Shown: positions 40,794 to 52,037 of the stretch, one piece after another
How the letters are laid out: each line of letters begins with the position of its first letter
Position numbering within the stretch: the first letter of the stretch is position 1
Source: Amblyornis subalaris
Lineage: Eukaryota; Chordata; Aves; Passeriformes; Ptilonorhynchidae
Reading direction: 5' to 3'
NCBI GenBank assembly: GCA_018881555.1
Contig: JACAXG010000166.1
Coordinates: 1,614,956-1,678,955 of the forward strand
Length of the DNA: 64,000 nt
The notes under the pieces: model-generated
What the model was told of the DNA's origin: nothing
The model's database searches: none
Seen by the model: only the letters and a program-made list of their open reading frames with translations
Position numbers and translations under genes: made by a program

Positions 40794-40817
40794 CTGTAGG
40801 GTGTACTGTTCCTCAAA
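40794..40817 (-). other. candidate 24-nt microexon
   Basis: Read on the minus strand, a 13-base T tract and further pyrimidines lead to CCTGCAG. Then come 24 bases encoding FEEQYTLQ in one open frame, and a near-perfect donor CAG|GTAAGG. The length is a multiple of three, as is usual for neuronal microexons. No flanking exon was recognised, so the gene is unknown and a chance arrangement cannot be excluded. Confidence 0.3.
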
Positions 40818-40899
40818 CTGCAGGACCAAACAATGGAATATGGGAAAAAAAAAAAAGCAAGGCAGAGGCCCCTTTCTCACAGGATTAAACGTTACTTTT

Positions 40900-43800
40900 C
40901 AAAGAATCAAGGTTTCAAATGACAGAGTAAAACTGTTTTGAAACCTGTGGAAAAGTGTTTGTACACAGAATAAAAGAACAAAGACTACAATAGCAGTCAG
41001 CCTGCCCTCGATGTGGCTCAGTTTGACTGACTCTGATGTTACTGCTTTCACCTGAGTGTCTGAGCTGTAATTAGTTCACCTGACATGACTGTCAACACAG
41101 TAATCAGCACAACCTGTGACCCCCACCATGCCACAGGGACAAGCTGCTCCTCGCAACCGCGTCTCAGGTGACACCACAGCACAGTGGACTGCAGCCCTCC
41201 ACTGTGATGAAAACCGGTGTTAATGATACAAGTACTTTGATGATTGGATTTCATACATTTCTTAGAGCTTTAATAACATCTCATTATTTTAATAGTTGCA
41301 GTGGCTCCACTACATAGGTGGTATTCTCATAAAGTGCTATAGTTGTTTATAGTGTTCAAAGCACATTCTGTCATTAGTGCCTGATGCAGGCCAGCTCTGA
41401 TTAAAAGCAGTTTGGTGGAGGAGTATTCCAGAGATAGCTGAATATCATTCAGTAGAATTAATTTCATCCAGTTCTTGAACTACATGCATAAAATCCCTTT
41501 AGCACTCATTGTTTCTTCATTTTTAATAGTGCCCCTAGGCTTGATTATACCCCTAGGCTTTATTTCTCCTGCCCAGCCAGGATGATCTCAAAAATATTTG
41601 AGATGACACGAAGAAGACAATTGCCTTGCTTACTCCCTTCTCTGTTTTTACCCTACATCCTCAGCAAAAAAGATAGCTCTTATGGATTATTTTGTTCTGA
41701 ACAAGGGCTTTACTTTCCATGTTCACGAATAGAAATGTTTTCAGTTTGATGAGAAGATTTTGGAGGGAAGCTATGCTTTACCTCAGCAAGAAGAGTTTTG
41801 GTAAAGCACTGGCTTGCATCAGTGAGAAGAGCTGAAGGGTTTGGGTTTCCAGCAATATCCAGAGGAGTTTGTAGTGAGCAGAATTTTTTGAGCAGGAGGA
41901 ACTGAGGTGGAACTTCTCTGTTTGGGCAGGAAATACTGAGTTATTCACAAAAGCATTTGGGTGACAGCTGGTACATAATCAATATAAAAAGTATGCCAGC
42001 TGATTCACTGGGCAAAAAGGTATGAAAAATTATATGAGAAATCCAATAATCCTCTGGGTGAAGGGAAGCATGGAACAGGTAGCCCTTGAAGGAGGAAGAG
42101 CAGTATGAGCAGGAGCAAAAAGCTGAGGAAAATCTTTACTTGAAAGTGGAAAAAAGATAAAAGTTAATGTGTAAGGGGATAGGTCTGGTAAGTGTACAAA
42201 GCAGGAGACAGGATGAAGATTTTGGTAGGAAATGCCAAAGCAGCTTTCTTAACTGCTCATGACGGTTACTCTGGGTGCTAGGTAAAATCCACTAGAGCTG
42301 AATCAAGGGCTATACCTCATGGTTTGAGATGGGTTAGAAAAAAATAATGCTGCATCAAGGAAAGAAAACAATCTTCTCAGACTTTTCAAGACCACCTGGG
42401 GACAAGAGTTTTGAATTACACTTTTACAAAAGCAGTAATTCCTAAAAAATTGAGAAAGTAAGTCTTAAGCTCCCAGCCCAAACCATTTTGTTATTTTGTA
42501 TCATTATAGCACAAGAAAAACATGGTACTGAGACTGAGAGAAAATTCTTAAGAAATCAGAGCAAAAATGTGGAAAGGAGAATGGCACTCGCTATATGGGG
42601 AGCTCTTTGAAGGACAGAACAACTTGGACAGATTTGTTAGACAGGACGAGAGGTGCTTCCTCTTTGTGCCTTGGTTTTGGCTGCTTTAGTGAGCAGGACA
42701 GAAGGAAGACTCTGGGATAATGGAAGAAATTCCTCCCTATTGTTGCTTCTGGTACCACCACTTCCCTGCCTAGAAAACGTGCTCAGAGTCATAGACCTCT
42801 GCTCTCTGCCTTGTTCCTGGGTCAGAAGATGAAGTACTGCCCTGGGTACTCTGCAGCTGTTCCCCAGAGTGAAGGAGTGGAAAGCACTGTATAAGCAATA
42901 AGACAAATATCTTGATGACAATAACCATACTGTTCAAAAAAAAAGAAAAATTCAAGCAAGTATTTCTGGCAGTAATGCACTGGTATAATGGATTCCTGAT
43001 TTATTTACCATACTGGCTACTCACTTTCAGCTCTAGCAAGAATCAATAATCCTTCACGCATGGACTCCATACAAATTTTCCTCACAGGGACCACATTCCT
43101 GTTTACAGTCATTGTATTTGTTTACAGTCATATTACAGATGTGAGTAAAATATATTACAGCATTCTTCATAAAGCCTGTAGGCCATATAAAACAAGTATA
43201 ACTCTGGCGTGTCACTTCCCATAACTCATGCTCTGAAAAGCNTGACAAGATTAATCAATTCTTGTTAGTCCCAGTATTAAATAATGTATGAACATATGAA
43301 TAAACAAAACAAAGAAAAAATCCAGGTTGGTTTTGTACATGCAAAGTACACATTTGAGGTCTAAGAGCTGTATTAATTTATTTTCTTTATAAAATCTTAC
43401 TAAATGTGTGCTCACTCTGTTTTCCTGATGGAAACCAGTGGCATAATGTAATTATTTTCAGTCTGGCCAACAGTTTACTGAAAATTACACTGCCAACCTG
43501 GGTTTACATCTAGTGTAAGCCTCCTGTTTAATTTGAGGGTAATTTTCCTTTGTTTTTCAAACATCTACAAAGAAACACAGCAAAGACTAGTAATGGTATC
43601 TGCAGTAGCAAGGGAGTTACCAACACTTTCCTTTTTTCAATTGCAAGTTTGATTCCCATAGTCTAAACATTCTGCTTCTTAAAAACCGGTGGGTATCTTG
43701 AGAGCTATCTAATGAATCCCTAAATGGTGTTAAAACCAGGAAAGTACATCAGCCTCCAGCATTTTGAGCTGGAGGATAACAGTTATTTTGTTTCCATTAG

Positions 43801-44578
43801 ATAGAAGACATATTACAGAATCAAATTCTTAAAAAGCCATTAAACTCAATCAGCATATACATTATTCCAAATCTGAAAAACCTATCTATCTTCACGCTAA
43901 TGAAATGAGCCCTAATGCTGATACCTTTGTAGAAGTACTACTGTGGAAATAAAGGTAAAAGAATGCTACAATGGGACCCTGACTGGTACCAAAATATAGG
44001 GGCTATTTACTAATAAAACAATAATAATGCCACACGGAAAAGACCCAGGATAAACCACATTTTTAATATATTTATCCTCTTCCATATGTGCAGAGCTCAC
44101 CATCACAACAGTTTGATTGGAGCATAATGGAAATAAATAAGTTCATATCTTTATTTATTCACCAAGCATTTCCTAATTATATAACACTGACACTAAACTG
44201 GCTGCTTTTGCTGTGTTTGCTAGTTTTAATTTCATATAAAGAATAATATATACAAATGATCTCTTTCATATTCCTTCTGAGCATGTTTGAATATTACTGC
44301 TTTTACACTGAGAATGTAATCTCTGAAGAGAATGCTTGTGCCATCCATCCATTTCACTGTGAAAAACATGAGTTAATGTTATCATAAAATTACTTGGCAT
44401 GTGCTATAGAAACAAGACCATCTAATTTTGTGATAAATACAATCTACAGGAGGGCAGAGGCAGAACTCTCTATTTTCATATCAAGTTTCAAAACAGCAAT
44501 GAAAACAATACTCAAAAAATGCTAGATTGGCAGTTTTAAGGAATAGAACTCCTCTGTCAATGAAGATGATAAAGGGGG
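40900..44578. other. non-coding DNA, no gene seen
   Basis: Nothing recognisable. A purine-rich stretch spans about 41720-42120. A tandem duplication of TGTTTACAGTCAT, 23 bases apart, lies near 43100-43135. Confidence 0.5.
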
Positions 44579-44650
44579 AGAATCACAGAATCACTTGGTT
44601 GGAAGAGACCTTCAAGATCATCAAGTCCAACCCGTGCCCTAATTCCTCGA
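44579..44650 (-). repeat. CR1 3' untranslated tail with terminal octamer-like repeats
   Basis: After the ORF2 stop the minus strand reads through a GGTTGGACTTGATGATC-type tail conserved in CR1 and ends in two copies of an ATTCTGTG-like unit. This tail is what the CR1 reverse transcriptase recognises. No flanking target-site duplication is evident, as is common for CR1. Confidence 0.85.
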
Positions 44651-47497
44651 CTAAACCATGGCACTGAGTGCCACATCCAATCTTTCTTTAAGCACATCCA
44701 GGGATGGTGACTCCACCACCTCCCTGGGCAAACAATTCCAGTACTTTACCACTCTTCCTGTGAAAAACTTTTTCCTAATATCTAGCCTATATTTCCCCTG
44801 GCGTAGCTTAAGACTGTGTCCTCTCGTTCTGTCAGTTGCTGCTTGGAGAAAGAGACCAACCCCCACCTGACTACAGCCACCTTTCAGGAAGTTGTAGAGA
44901 GTGATAAGGTCACCTCTGAGTCTTCTCTTCTCCAGGCTAAACAACCCCAGCTCCCTCAGTCATTCATCACAGGGCTTGTGTTCCAAGCCCCTCACCAGCC
45001 TCGTTGCCCTCCTCTGGACTCGTTCAAGCATCTCGACGTCCTTCCTGAACTGAGGGCCCAGAACTGGGCACAGTACTCAAGGTGCGGCCTCACCAGTGCC
45101 GAGTATAGGGGAAGAATGACTTCCCTGGTCCTGCTGGACACACTATTCCTAATACAGGCCAGGATGCCATTGGCCTTCGTGGCCACCAGGGCACACTGCT
45201 GGCTCATGTTCAGTTGGCTGTCAACCAGTACCCCCAGGTCCTTTTCTGCCTGGGCACTGTCCAGCCACTCCATCCCCAGCTTGTAGCGTTGCACGGGGTT
45301 ATTGTGTCCAAAATGCAGGACTCGGCACTTGGACTTATTGAACTTCATCTTATTGGATTCTGCCCATCCATCCAATTGTTCTAGGTCTCTCTGCAGTGCT
45401 CTTCTACCTTCCAACATATCAACACATGCTCCCAGCTTAGTGTCATCTGCAAATTTACTAATGATAGACTCGACACCCTCATCCATGTCATCAATAAAAA
45501 TATTGAACAAAACTGGCCCCAGCACAGACCCCTGAGGAACACCACTAGTGACTGGCCGCCAGCTGGATGCAGCACCGTTCACCACCACTCTCTGGGCTCA
45601 GCCATGCAGCCAGTTCTTAACCCAGCAAAGAGTGCTCCTGTCCAAGCCACGGGCTGCCACCTTTTCCAGGAGTATGCTGTGGGAAATGGTGTCAAAGGCC
45701 TTGCTGAAGTCCAAATAGACAACATCCACAGTCTTTCCTGCATCCACCAGGCGGGTCACCTGGTCATAAAAGGAGATCAGGTTGGTCAAGCACGACCTAC
45801 CCCTCCTAAATCCATGCTGGCTGGGTCTGATCCCCTGGCCATCCTGTAAGTGCTGCGTGATGACACTCAGTGTAAACTGTTCCATAACCTTACCAGGTAC
45901 TGAGGTCAAGCTAACTGGCCTGTAATTACCGGGATCCTCCTTCTTACCCTTTTTGTGAATGGACGTCACATTGGCCAGCTTCCAGTCATCTGGAACCTCA
46001 CCGGTGAGCCACGACTGTTGGTAAATGATGGAGAGTGGCTTTGCAAGCTCATCTGCCAGCTCTCTCATCACCCTGGGATGGATCCCATCTGGTCCCTTAG
46101 ATTTATGAATATCCAAGCAGCTCAGCAGTTCCCAGACTGCCTCCTCCTGGATAACAGGGGGATCATTCTGTTCCCTGACTACATCTACCGATACAGGAGG
46201 ACAGCTGTCCTGAGGACAAACCATCTTTCCAATAAAGACCGAGGCAAAGAAGGCATTAAGCACTTCCGCCTTCTCCTCATCTGCAGTTACTAAATTCCCT
46301 CCCACATCCAGTAGAGAACAAAGGTCGGTCTTACCCTTCCTTTTGCTGTTAATATATTTGTAAAAACATTTTTTCTTATCCTTTACAAGGGTTGCTAAAC
46401 TCAGTTCAAACTGAGCTTTGGCCTCTCTAATTTTTTTCCTACATGCCCTAGCAACACCCTTAAATACTTCCTGAGAGACCTGACCCTTCTTCCAAAGATG
46501 ATACATCCTCTTTTTATTCCTAAGTTCCTTCAAAACCTCATTGCTCATCCAGGCTGGACGTTTGCCTCATCGACTCATCTTTCGGTACACAGGGACAGTC
46601 TGTTCCTGTGCCTTCAAGATCTCTTTTTTGAAGCACGCCCATCTTTCTTGGACCCCTTTGTTCTTAAGGGCTGCCTCCTAGGGAACTCTCTGAATAAGTC
46701 TCCTAAAAAGGCCAAAGTCTGCCCTTCGGAAGTCCAATGTAAGAGTCTTATTGATGTTCTTCCTCATTTCACCAGATATCGAGAACTCTGTAATTTTATG
46801 ATCAATATGCCCGAAGTGGCCTCCAACTACCACAACCCCCACCAACCCATCTCTGTTTGCAAACAACAGGTCCAACATAGTCCCCCCCCCGGTGGGCTCA
46901 CTCACTAGCTGCGATAGAAAGTTATCCTCCATACACTCCAAGAACTTCCTGGACCATCTTTTTTCTGCTGTATTAAGTTCCCAGCAGATGTCTGGTAGGT
47001 AAAAGTCACCCACCAGAACAAGGGCTGGTGACCCTGAAACATTCTCCAGCTGCTTATAGAATAAGTTATCCACCTCTTCATCCTGGTTTAGTGGACGATA
47101 ACAGACTCCCAGTAGGATGACAGCCTTGTTGGCCTTCCCCTTAATTCTTACCCATAGGCATTCAACTTCATTGTTATTAGTTTCAATACTCATGACATCA
47201 AAAGCCTTCCTAATATAAAGGGCCACCCCTCTGCCTTTTCTCTGTCTCTTCTTAAGAGCTTGTAGCCAGCCAGTGCAGCACCCAGCTGTGTGAGTCGTCC
47301 CACCACGTTTCTGTGATGGCAACTACATCATAGCTCTGTTGCTGCACCATGGCTTCCAGCTCTTCCTGTTTGTTACCCATGCTATGTGCATTAGTATACA
47401 TGCACTTCAGCTGGGCTACTGATTTGACCCCTAACTCAGCCTTACAATCCTTAGGCCTGCTTCCAGAGATCCCAGCTGCATCCCCTTCCCCCTTCAA
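44651..47497 (-). pseudogene. CR1 ORF2: endonuclease-reverse transcriptase, inactivated
   Basis: This frame encodes the CR1 replication protein. The N-terminal apurinic-type endonuclease shows YTNAHSMGNKQEELE and ITETWWDDSHSW (about 47405-47290), then GDFYLPDICW and GHIDHK (expected GDFN and SDH, so two catalytic-motif residues are changed). The reverse transcriptase shows YLDFSKAFD (about 45717-45691), [17 protein letters not shown] and the catalytic FADD box (45453-45442). The C-terminal domain ends in ALSAMV with its stop at 44651-44653. Breaks: a frameshift near 47300; in-frame stops at 46680-46678, near 46567 and at 45600-45598 (GCTGAGC where CGA/arginine is usual, so probable CpG decay); and a one-base deletion near 45054-45057 that shifts the last 135 or so codons. 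Confidence 0.92.
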
Positions 47498-47506
47498 ACC
47501 TAGTTT

Positions 47507-48574
47507 AAAGCCCTTTCAATGAGTTCAGCCAGTTCATGAGATAAGAACCTTCTGCCCTTAAGAGATGGAGCCCATCCAGTTCCAGCAGACCAGGTGCTGA
47601 AAAAGTTTCCCCATGATCAAAGAATCAAAATTCTGCTGTTGACACCAACCCTTGAGCCACTTGTTGGTAACGTGGGCTTTCCTACTCCTTTCATCATCTT
47701 TTTCTGCCATCAAAAGGACTGAGCAGAATATTACCTGTGCTCCTGCCCTATCAACCACTTGACCCAGTGCCCTAAAGTCCCATTTAATTGCCCTGACACT
47801 CCTCTTTTGGATATCATCACTGCCAGCCTGGACCACCAGCAGTGGGTAATAATCAGAGGGCCGAATCAGCCCAGGTAGTCTCTTGGTAATATCCCGCACC
47901 CGGGCCCCGGGGAGGCAGCAGACCTCCCTGTGGGATGGGTCCGGTCGACATATGAGGCCCTCTGTTCCCCTCAGAAAGGAGTCACCTACTACAACTACTC
48001 TTCTCTTCTTTTTAATGTTAGACATGGTGATCTGTCTGACAGATGAAGCATAATTGGGGGGCTCACTGGACAGATCATTCTCTTCTACGTCATCTGGCTG
48101 ATCTTCTAAATCCAGGGCCTCATACCTATTCTGAAGTGGCACTCTGGTAGGTGATGGAGATTGGGAGGAATTTTTACCATCTCCTCAAATGGGGACCCAT
48201 TTCCATTCCCCTTCATCCACCAGGTGTCTTCCTATTGCCTGACACTGGGAGGCATAGGAGTCCTCTGACACCTGGTGAGCCTCCCACAGCGATGGAAGGG
48301 CAGAACTCCACCAATCAATTTCCTGTTCACTTTCCCTAATACTGCATAGTCTTTCTACTTCCTCCCTAAGCTTGGCCACCAGTAAAAGAAGATCATTCAC
48401 CTGTTCACACTTTAGGCATGCTTTTTCTGCAACACCGCCCGGTACTGCTAATAGGCTCAAACACTCTGCATAGGAATGGGTCTGAACAGACATATCCTTT
48501 TTGGAGGATTCTATTTGGTTACACACCCCTGTAGTAACTGCAGTTTTTGACCATGTAAGAACCATTGCTAACAA
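47507..48574 (-). pseudogene. CR1 ORF1: coiled-coil and SGNH-esterase protein, inactivated
   Basis: CR1 ORF1 encodes an RNA-binding partner of ORF2. It starts MLAMVLTWSKTAV at 48574, a typical CR1 start. A CxxC pair (CLKCEQ) precedes a leucine-rich coiled coil (LLLLVAKLREEVERL). The second half is an SGNH/GDSL-type esterase with VVVVGDSFLRGTE (the catalytic-type serine codon is at 47980-47978) and VQAGSDD in the place of the GxND block. Breaks: an in-frame TGA at 48187-48185, and a frame change before the C-terminus; the expected ending SHELAELIERALN is read in another frame, finishing near 47507. The frame lies just upstream of ORF2, as in other CR1 elements. Confidence 0.85.
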
Positions 48575-48826
48575 AAAACCAGAAAAACCAATACCAACTA
48601 ATCACAAAGTACAATCCTCAACAAACTAAAAAAAAACCACCACTAGCTGGGGGAAACCTGCTTGCCCTGCCTGCACGAACTGCCACACAAACTGCCTTGT
48701 CACGACTTCAGAGATGTGCCACGCCCCTGTTTGCCACGCTCCCTAGAACACTCTTTCAATGACCCTGCTGCTGCTGGGAGGAAGTTCCGCCCCCTGTGAC
48801 TCAGGACAAGCTGACTCACAGGAACC

Positions 48827-49497
48827 ACCCTTCAGGTAGTTGTAGAGTGTGATAAGGTCACCTCTGATTCTTCTTTTCTCCAGGCTAAACAACCCCAGCT
48901 CCCTCAGTCATTCATCACAGGGCTTGTGTTCCAAGCCCCTCACCAGCCTTGTTGCCCTCCTCTGGACGCGTTCAAGCATCTCGACGTCCTTCCTTAACTG
49001 AGGGGCCCAGAATTGGGCACAGTACTCAAGGTGCGGCCTCACTACAAGTACAGTGCCAAGTACAGGGGAAGAATGACTTCCCTGGTCCTGCTGGCCACAC
49101 TATTCCTGATACAGGCCACGATGCCGTTGGCCTTCTTGGCCACCAGGGCACACTGCTGGCTCATGTTCAGTTGGCTGTCGACCAGTACCCTCAGGTCCCT
49201 TTCTGCCTGGGCACTGTCCAGCCACACTGTCCCCAGCCTACAGCATTGCAGGGGATTATCGTGGCCAAATGCAGGACTCGGCACTTGGACTTGTTAAACT
49301 TCATCTTATTGGACTCTGCCCATCTAGCCAACCGTTCCAGGTCTCTTTGCAGAGCCCTGCTACCTTCCAACATATCGACACACGCTCCAAGCTTAGTGTC
49401 ATCTGCAAATTTACTAACAGTTGACTCAATGACCTCAACCATATCGTCAATAAAAATATTAAAAAAAACTGGCCCCGGCACAGATCCCTGAGGGACG
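48827..49497 (-). mobile_element. second CR1 fragment, truncated at both ends
   Basis: This piece aligns by eye with bases 44873-45545 of the neighbouring CR1 and covers the reverse transcriptase from VPQGSVPGP through FADDTKL (near 49410) towards the C-terminal domain. It lacks the last 300 or so bases of CR1, including the 3' tail, and everything upstream of the palm domain. It carries its own frameshift near 49270 but keeps the G that the longer copy has lost near 45055. Its orientation is the same. It begins at the exact 5' edge of the longer copy, so the two may have been joined during insertion or by deletion. Confidence 0.9.
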
Positions 49498-49934
49498 CAT
49501 CTTCTGTGCAAGCACTGCCTTCCACCCCAGCATAGGAATGTTAAATCCTTGTTGTCACACACAGAGGTCCGGGAGCTTTACTTTGGTGCCCAGGGTCTGC
49601 AGGGCATTGAGGAAGAGGGGCAGAAGGGTGCTTGTGCTCAGCAAGTTGCCCAGGGGTGCGGTGTTGAAGGGAAAGTGTCCAGAAGCCCCTTGGCCTTTGG
49701 TGGTTCAGCTGAAGCCTTCACACTTCCTCCAGAGCGGGTGGGCAGAGGTGGGAGCTGCAAGGATCCCTGAGAGACTGGTGCCTGGAGATGGCCACAAGCC
49801 CTCTCCCAGGCAGGAACCACCATCTATGTCCTGCCTGTGTGTTGCTGGCTGGATTGCTGAGGGCTCTGAGGTGCCTCTTGATCCAGCTCTTCTGGAGCTC
49901 CTTTGGGGCTGCACTGCTGCTGGGCAGGTTGGCC

Positions 49935-50140
49935 GGGAGAGGGGAGACCCGGAGGGGACGGGGAGGTGGGAGGCCATGAAGGAATGAGGTGCTGCAGAGG
50001 CCCTGATGGGACAAGGTAGTGGGAAGCCACAGGAGGGATGTGTGAGGGGGTGGGTGGTAGAAGACTACGAGGGGACAGACTGAGTGGAGACCCTGGGGGC
50101 ACAAGGTGGTGGGAAGCCCTGAGGAAGTGGGTGGCAGAGG
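49935..50140. repeat. G-rich degenerate minisatellite, ~90-bp unit
   Basis: The words ACAAGGTAGTGGGAAGCC (50011) and ACAAGGTGGTGGGAAGCC (50101) are exactly 90 bases apart, and a weaker relative (GGAGGTGGGAGGCCATG) lies upstream at about 49962. Long open frames on both strands across 49.7-50.9 kb reflect this GC-rich, stop-poor composition rather than a gene. Confidence 0.6.
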
Positions 50141-50456
50141 CCATAAGCAGCCCCCAGGCAACCGCCTTGTTGCTGCCACCCGGCTGCTGTGGCGATTCCC
50201 TGAGGCGTCTCCCACGCCTGCAGCAGAAGCCCTGGAGGCCGACCCTCAGCAGGAGGAAGAGCCCAGGCTGGGCTGGCTGGGGACAAGGAGGGCAAGGGGG
50301 CCCTTCCACGGCACGGCCCCTGGGTGCTGCCGGCGAGGGCCAGCGGGCAGAGGCAGGGCTGGCGGCCAGCCTGGGCCCCCGCGGCTGCCCAGGCCGCGGT
50401 GCTGTGGCCGAGACCCCCCTGGCACAGAGCTCTGGGCCCGCAGAGCTGCTGCCACC

Positions 50457-50672
50457 ATGGGGAGGGCGATGTCTCCTCGAGCAGGGCTGCGGAGTCGCTG
50501 CTGCCGACGCCGCTCTGGACGCCGCAGAAACAGCACCAGAGCGTGCACAGCAACAGCAGCACCCAGAATGCCGGTACCGCCTCAGCAAGGCATCCGCACC
50601 ACCGGGATGCCAAAGGGGGTATATTGTGGGCACAATTGCACGTGGTTTGGCAACAGGCTTCAGGAAAAGTAG
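50457..50672 (+). other. short arginine-rich open frame with strong start context
   Basis: An ATG in an ideal vertebrate context (GCCACCATGG) opens a 71-codon frame rich in arginine, cysteine and threonine (starting MGRAMSPRAGLRSRCC). It could be a first coding exon related to the MROH copy downstream, or chance in GC-rich DNA. On the opposite strand the same DNA encodes a hydrophobic run (AFWVLLLLCTLWCCFCGV) that could mimic a membrane helix. Neither frame matches a family I recognise. Confidence 0.15.
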
Positions 50673-50861
50673 CCACAGTGGCTTTCTCGTGACTTCCCAG
50701 CCTCACAGCAACGCTTGGCAGCTTCAGCTGCAGCCTGAGCCCCTGACTGGCTTCAACGGCCATGCTTATTCCCTACCAAAGCATGGCTCTCCATTATTCC
50801 TGGATCAAGTCTTCTGGACCCATGGGAACAAGTGTGTCCTGTGTCTATCTGACAGCAGAAA

Positions 50862-51400
50862 ATGGCAGGACATGTCTGCTTCCAGTGCTTGTCTTGGCTG
50901 CTCCTTCAGGCTGCTAGCACCATAATCAGAGACACGGAACAGCTTCTCACCCCAGAGTTATCCCTATCTTCTGCACTTCGCCAAATGTCTCCCTTGTTGT
51001 TGACCACGGAAAATTGCTGCTCGGGCCCNTCCATTCCCTTGCCCAGCAGGCACCCACTTGTGTTTGGACATGAGCTGCTGGCCACAGGCAGACAGGCAGC
51101 AACTGGAGCATTGAGCCTCAGAGACTGGGCTGATGTTTTTTCCCGAAAGTGAGAAAAACAGTCCAAAGAACGCAAGGAAACTTNACAGTGGCTCTGTACA
51201 ATCTAATTGTCCTGCGAAGCTCGGCAGCAGATGGTGGGCTTGTGCTGCAGATGATCACTTCCATGGTAGAATCACTCCGGGAAGGAGCAACAGCTTCTGC
51301 AGATCTTCTGACAGATACCGAGTGTTGCCACCACTTGCTCCAGGTGCTCCCACCAGCAGCCACCCGCAGGAGCACAGACAGCGATGCATGTTGGCTTTGG
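50862..51400 (+). pseudogene. unidentified coding-like segment with helical-repeat flavour
   Basis: Two plus-strand frames read like protein rather than noise. 50862-51152 has SWLLLQAASTIIRDTEQLL and then SLRDWADVFSRK. 51149 onward has TVALYNLIVLRSSAADGG, then LVLQMITSMVESLREGA and a HHLLQVLPP segment. The alternation of leucine-rich amphipathic stretches resembles HEAT/ARM repeats. The two frames are offset and a third frame (LALAALWQRSPPGAQ, near 51390) seems to continue, so this looks like a frameshifted pseudogene or separate exons. I do not recognise the parent gene. Confidence 0.3.
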
Positions 51401-51839
51401 CTGCCCTCTGGCAGAGAAGTCCCCCAGGGGCACAGGTCTCTGGGGCAGCAGACGGGCTCCAGCATTGCCAGGACTCGGGGGGGCGGCAGGTCTCCTGCGG
51501 CAGGGACTCTGCCACACCTGCTCATTTCAGTGCTCCCCGGGCCCCAGGGGTCAGAGCAGCATTCGTGCCCTGGCCCCCGCGTTCCGTGTCTGTGTCACAC
51601 CCCCGTGTTTACGACGGCCACCGGCCGGAACTTGTCCCACGGAGGCCGTGCCAGCTCCTGTGGAAGGCACCGTGCCCTTCCCGCTGTGGCTGCGTCGGCA
51701 GCCTTGGGGGCTCCTTCTGCTGCCCTGAGCAGGTGGAGCAGGGCGCTGTTTGCTTATTGTTTGAGCTGTTCCTCGAGTTCCTATCTTAGACTCTTTGGAG
51801 AACAGATTCCTTGCAAGCTGGGGCAGTTTGGGTGGGGCG

Positions 51840-52035
51840 GGGGTGGCCCCGGGCACGTGGCAGGGTGTCCAAGGGCCTTTTGTGACACAGTGCACCATGG
51901 TCGCCGAGGGATGAAATGGGACAGGGCGTCCAAGGGCCCTTTGTGACATATCGTGACATAGGTGCTGACGCCAACGCGGCCACGCCACAGTGCTCGGAGC
52001 ACGCGACGGGAGAGGACAGGACAGAGCGGTGCTGT
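51840..52035 (+). promoter_or_regulatory. possible promoter/5' region of the MROH copy
   Basis: A GC-rich stretch with two copies of a CAGGGTGTCCAAGGGCC-TTTGTGACA unit 61 bases apart (51861 and 51922), then another GTGACATA word and several CpGs, lies 450-650 bases upstream of the MROH coding exons. Placement suggests a promoter or 5' untranslated exon. There is no TATA box, and a transcription start cannot be fixed from sequence. Confidence 0.2.
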
Positions 52036-52037
52036 GT

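Larger units (their letters stand above)
44579..48822 (-). mobile_element. near full-length CR1 LINE retrotransposon
   Basis: CR1 is the dominant avian non-LTR retrotransposon. It copies itself by target-primed reverse transcription and usually leaves 5'-truncated copies. This one, on the minus strand, retains a GC-rich 5' untranslated region (about 48575-48822), ORF1 (48574-47507), ORF2 (about 47497-44651) and the 3' tail. It ends in TGATTCTGTGATTCTC, a variant of the short terminal repeat of CR1. At about 4.2 kb it is close to the usual full length of roughly 4.5 kb. Several stop codons and frameshifts interrupt both frames, so it is dead. Its 5' end directly abuts a second CR1 piece. The exact 5' limit is uncertain by about 10-20 bases. 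Confidence 0.93.

Noticed and set aside
44816..45286. Plus-strand frames across the CR1 (also 46498-46908 and 48949-49491)
   Set aside because: They are antisense shadows of CR1 ORF2, which is recognised on the minus strand by its catalytic motifs.
49824..50633. Minus-strand open frame of 269 codons
   Set aside because: Low-complexity proline/serine/alanine composition driven by the G-rich repeats; no start context, splice sites or family resemblance.
50038..50925. Long plus-strand open frame of 295 codons
   Set aside because: Equally long frames exist on the other strand across the same DNA (50633-49824, 50763-50065). The stretch is GC-rich and partly a minisatellite, so stops are rare. 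The peptide has no recognisable domain.
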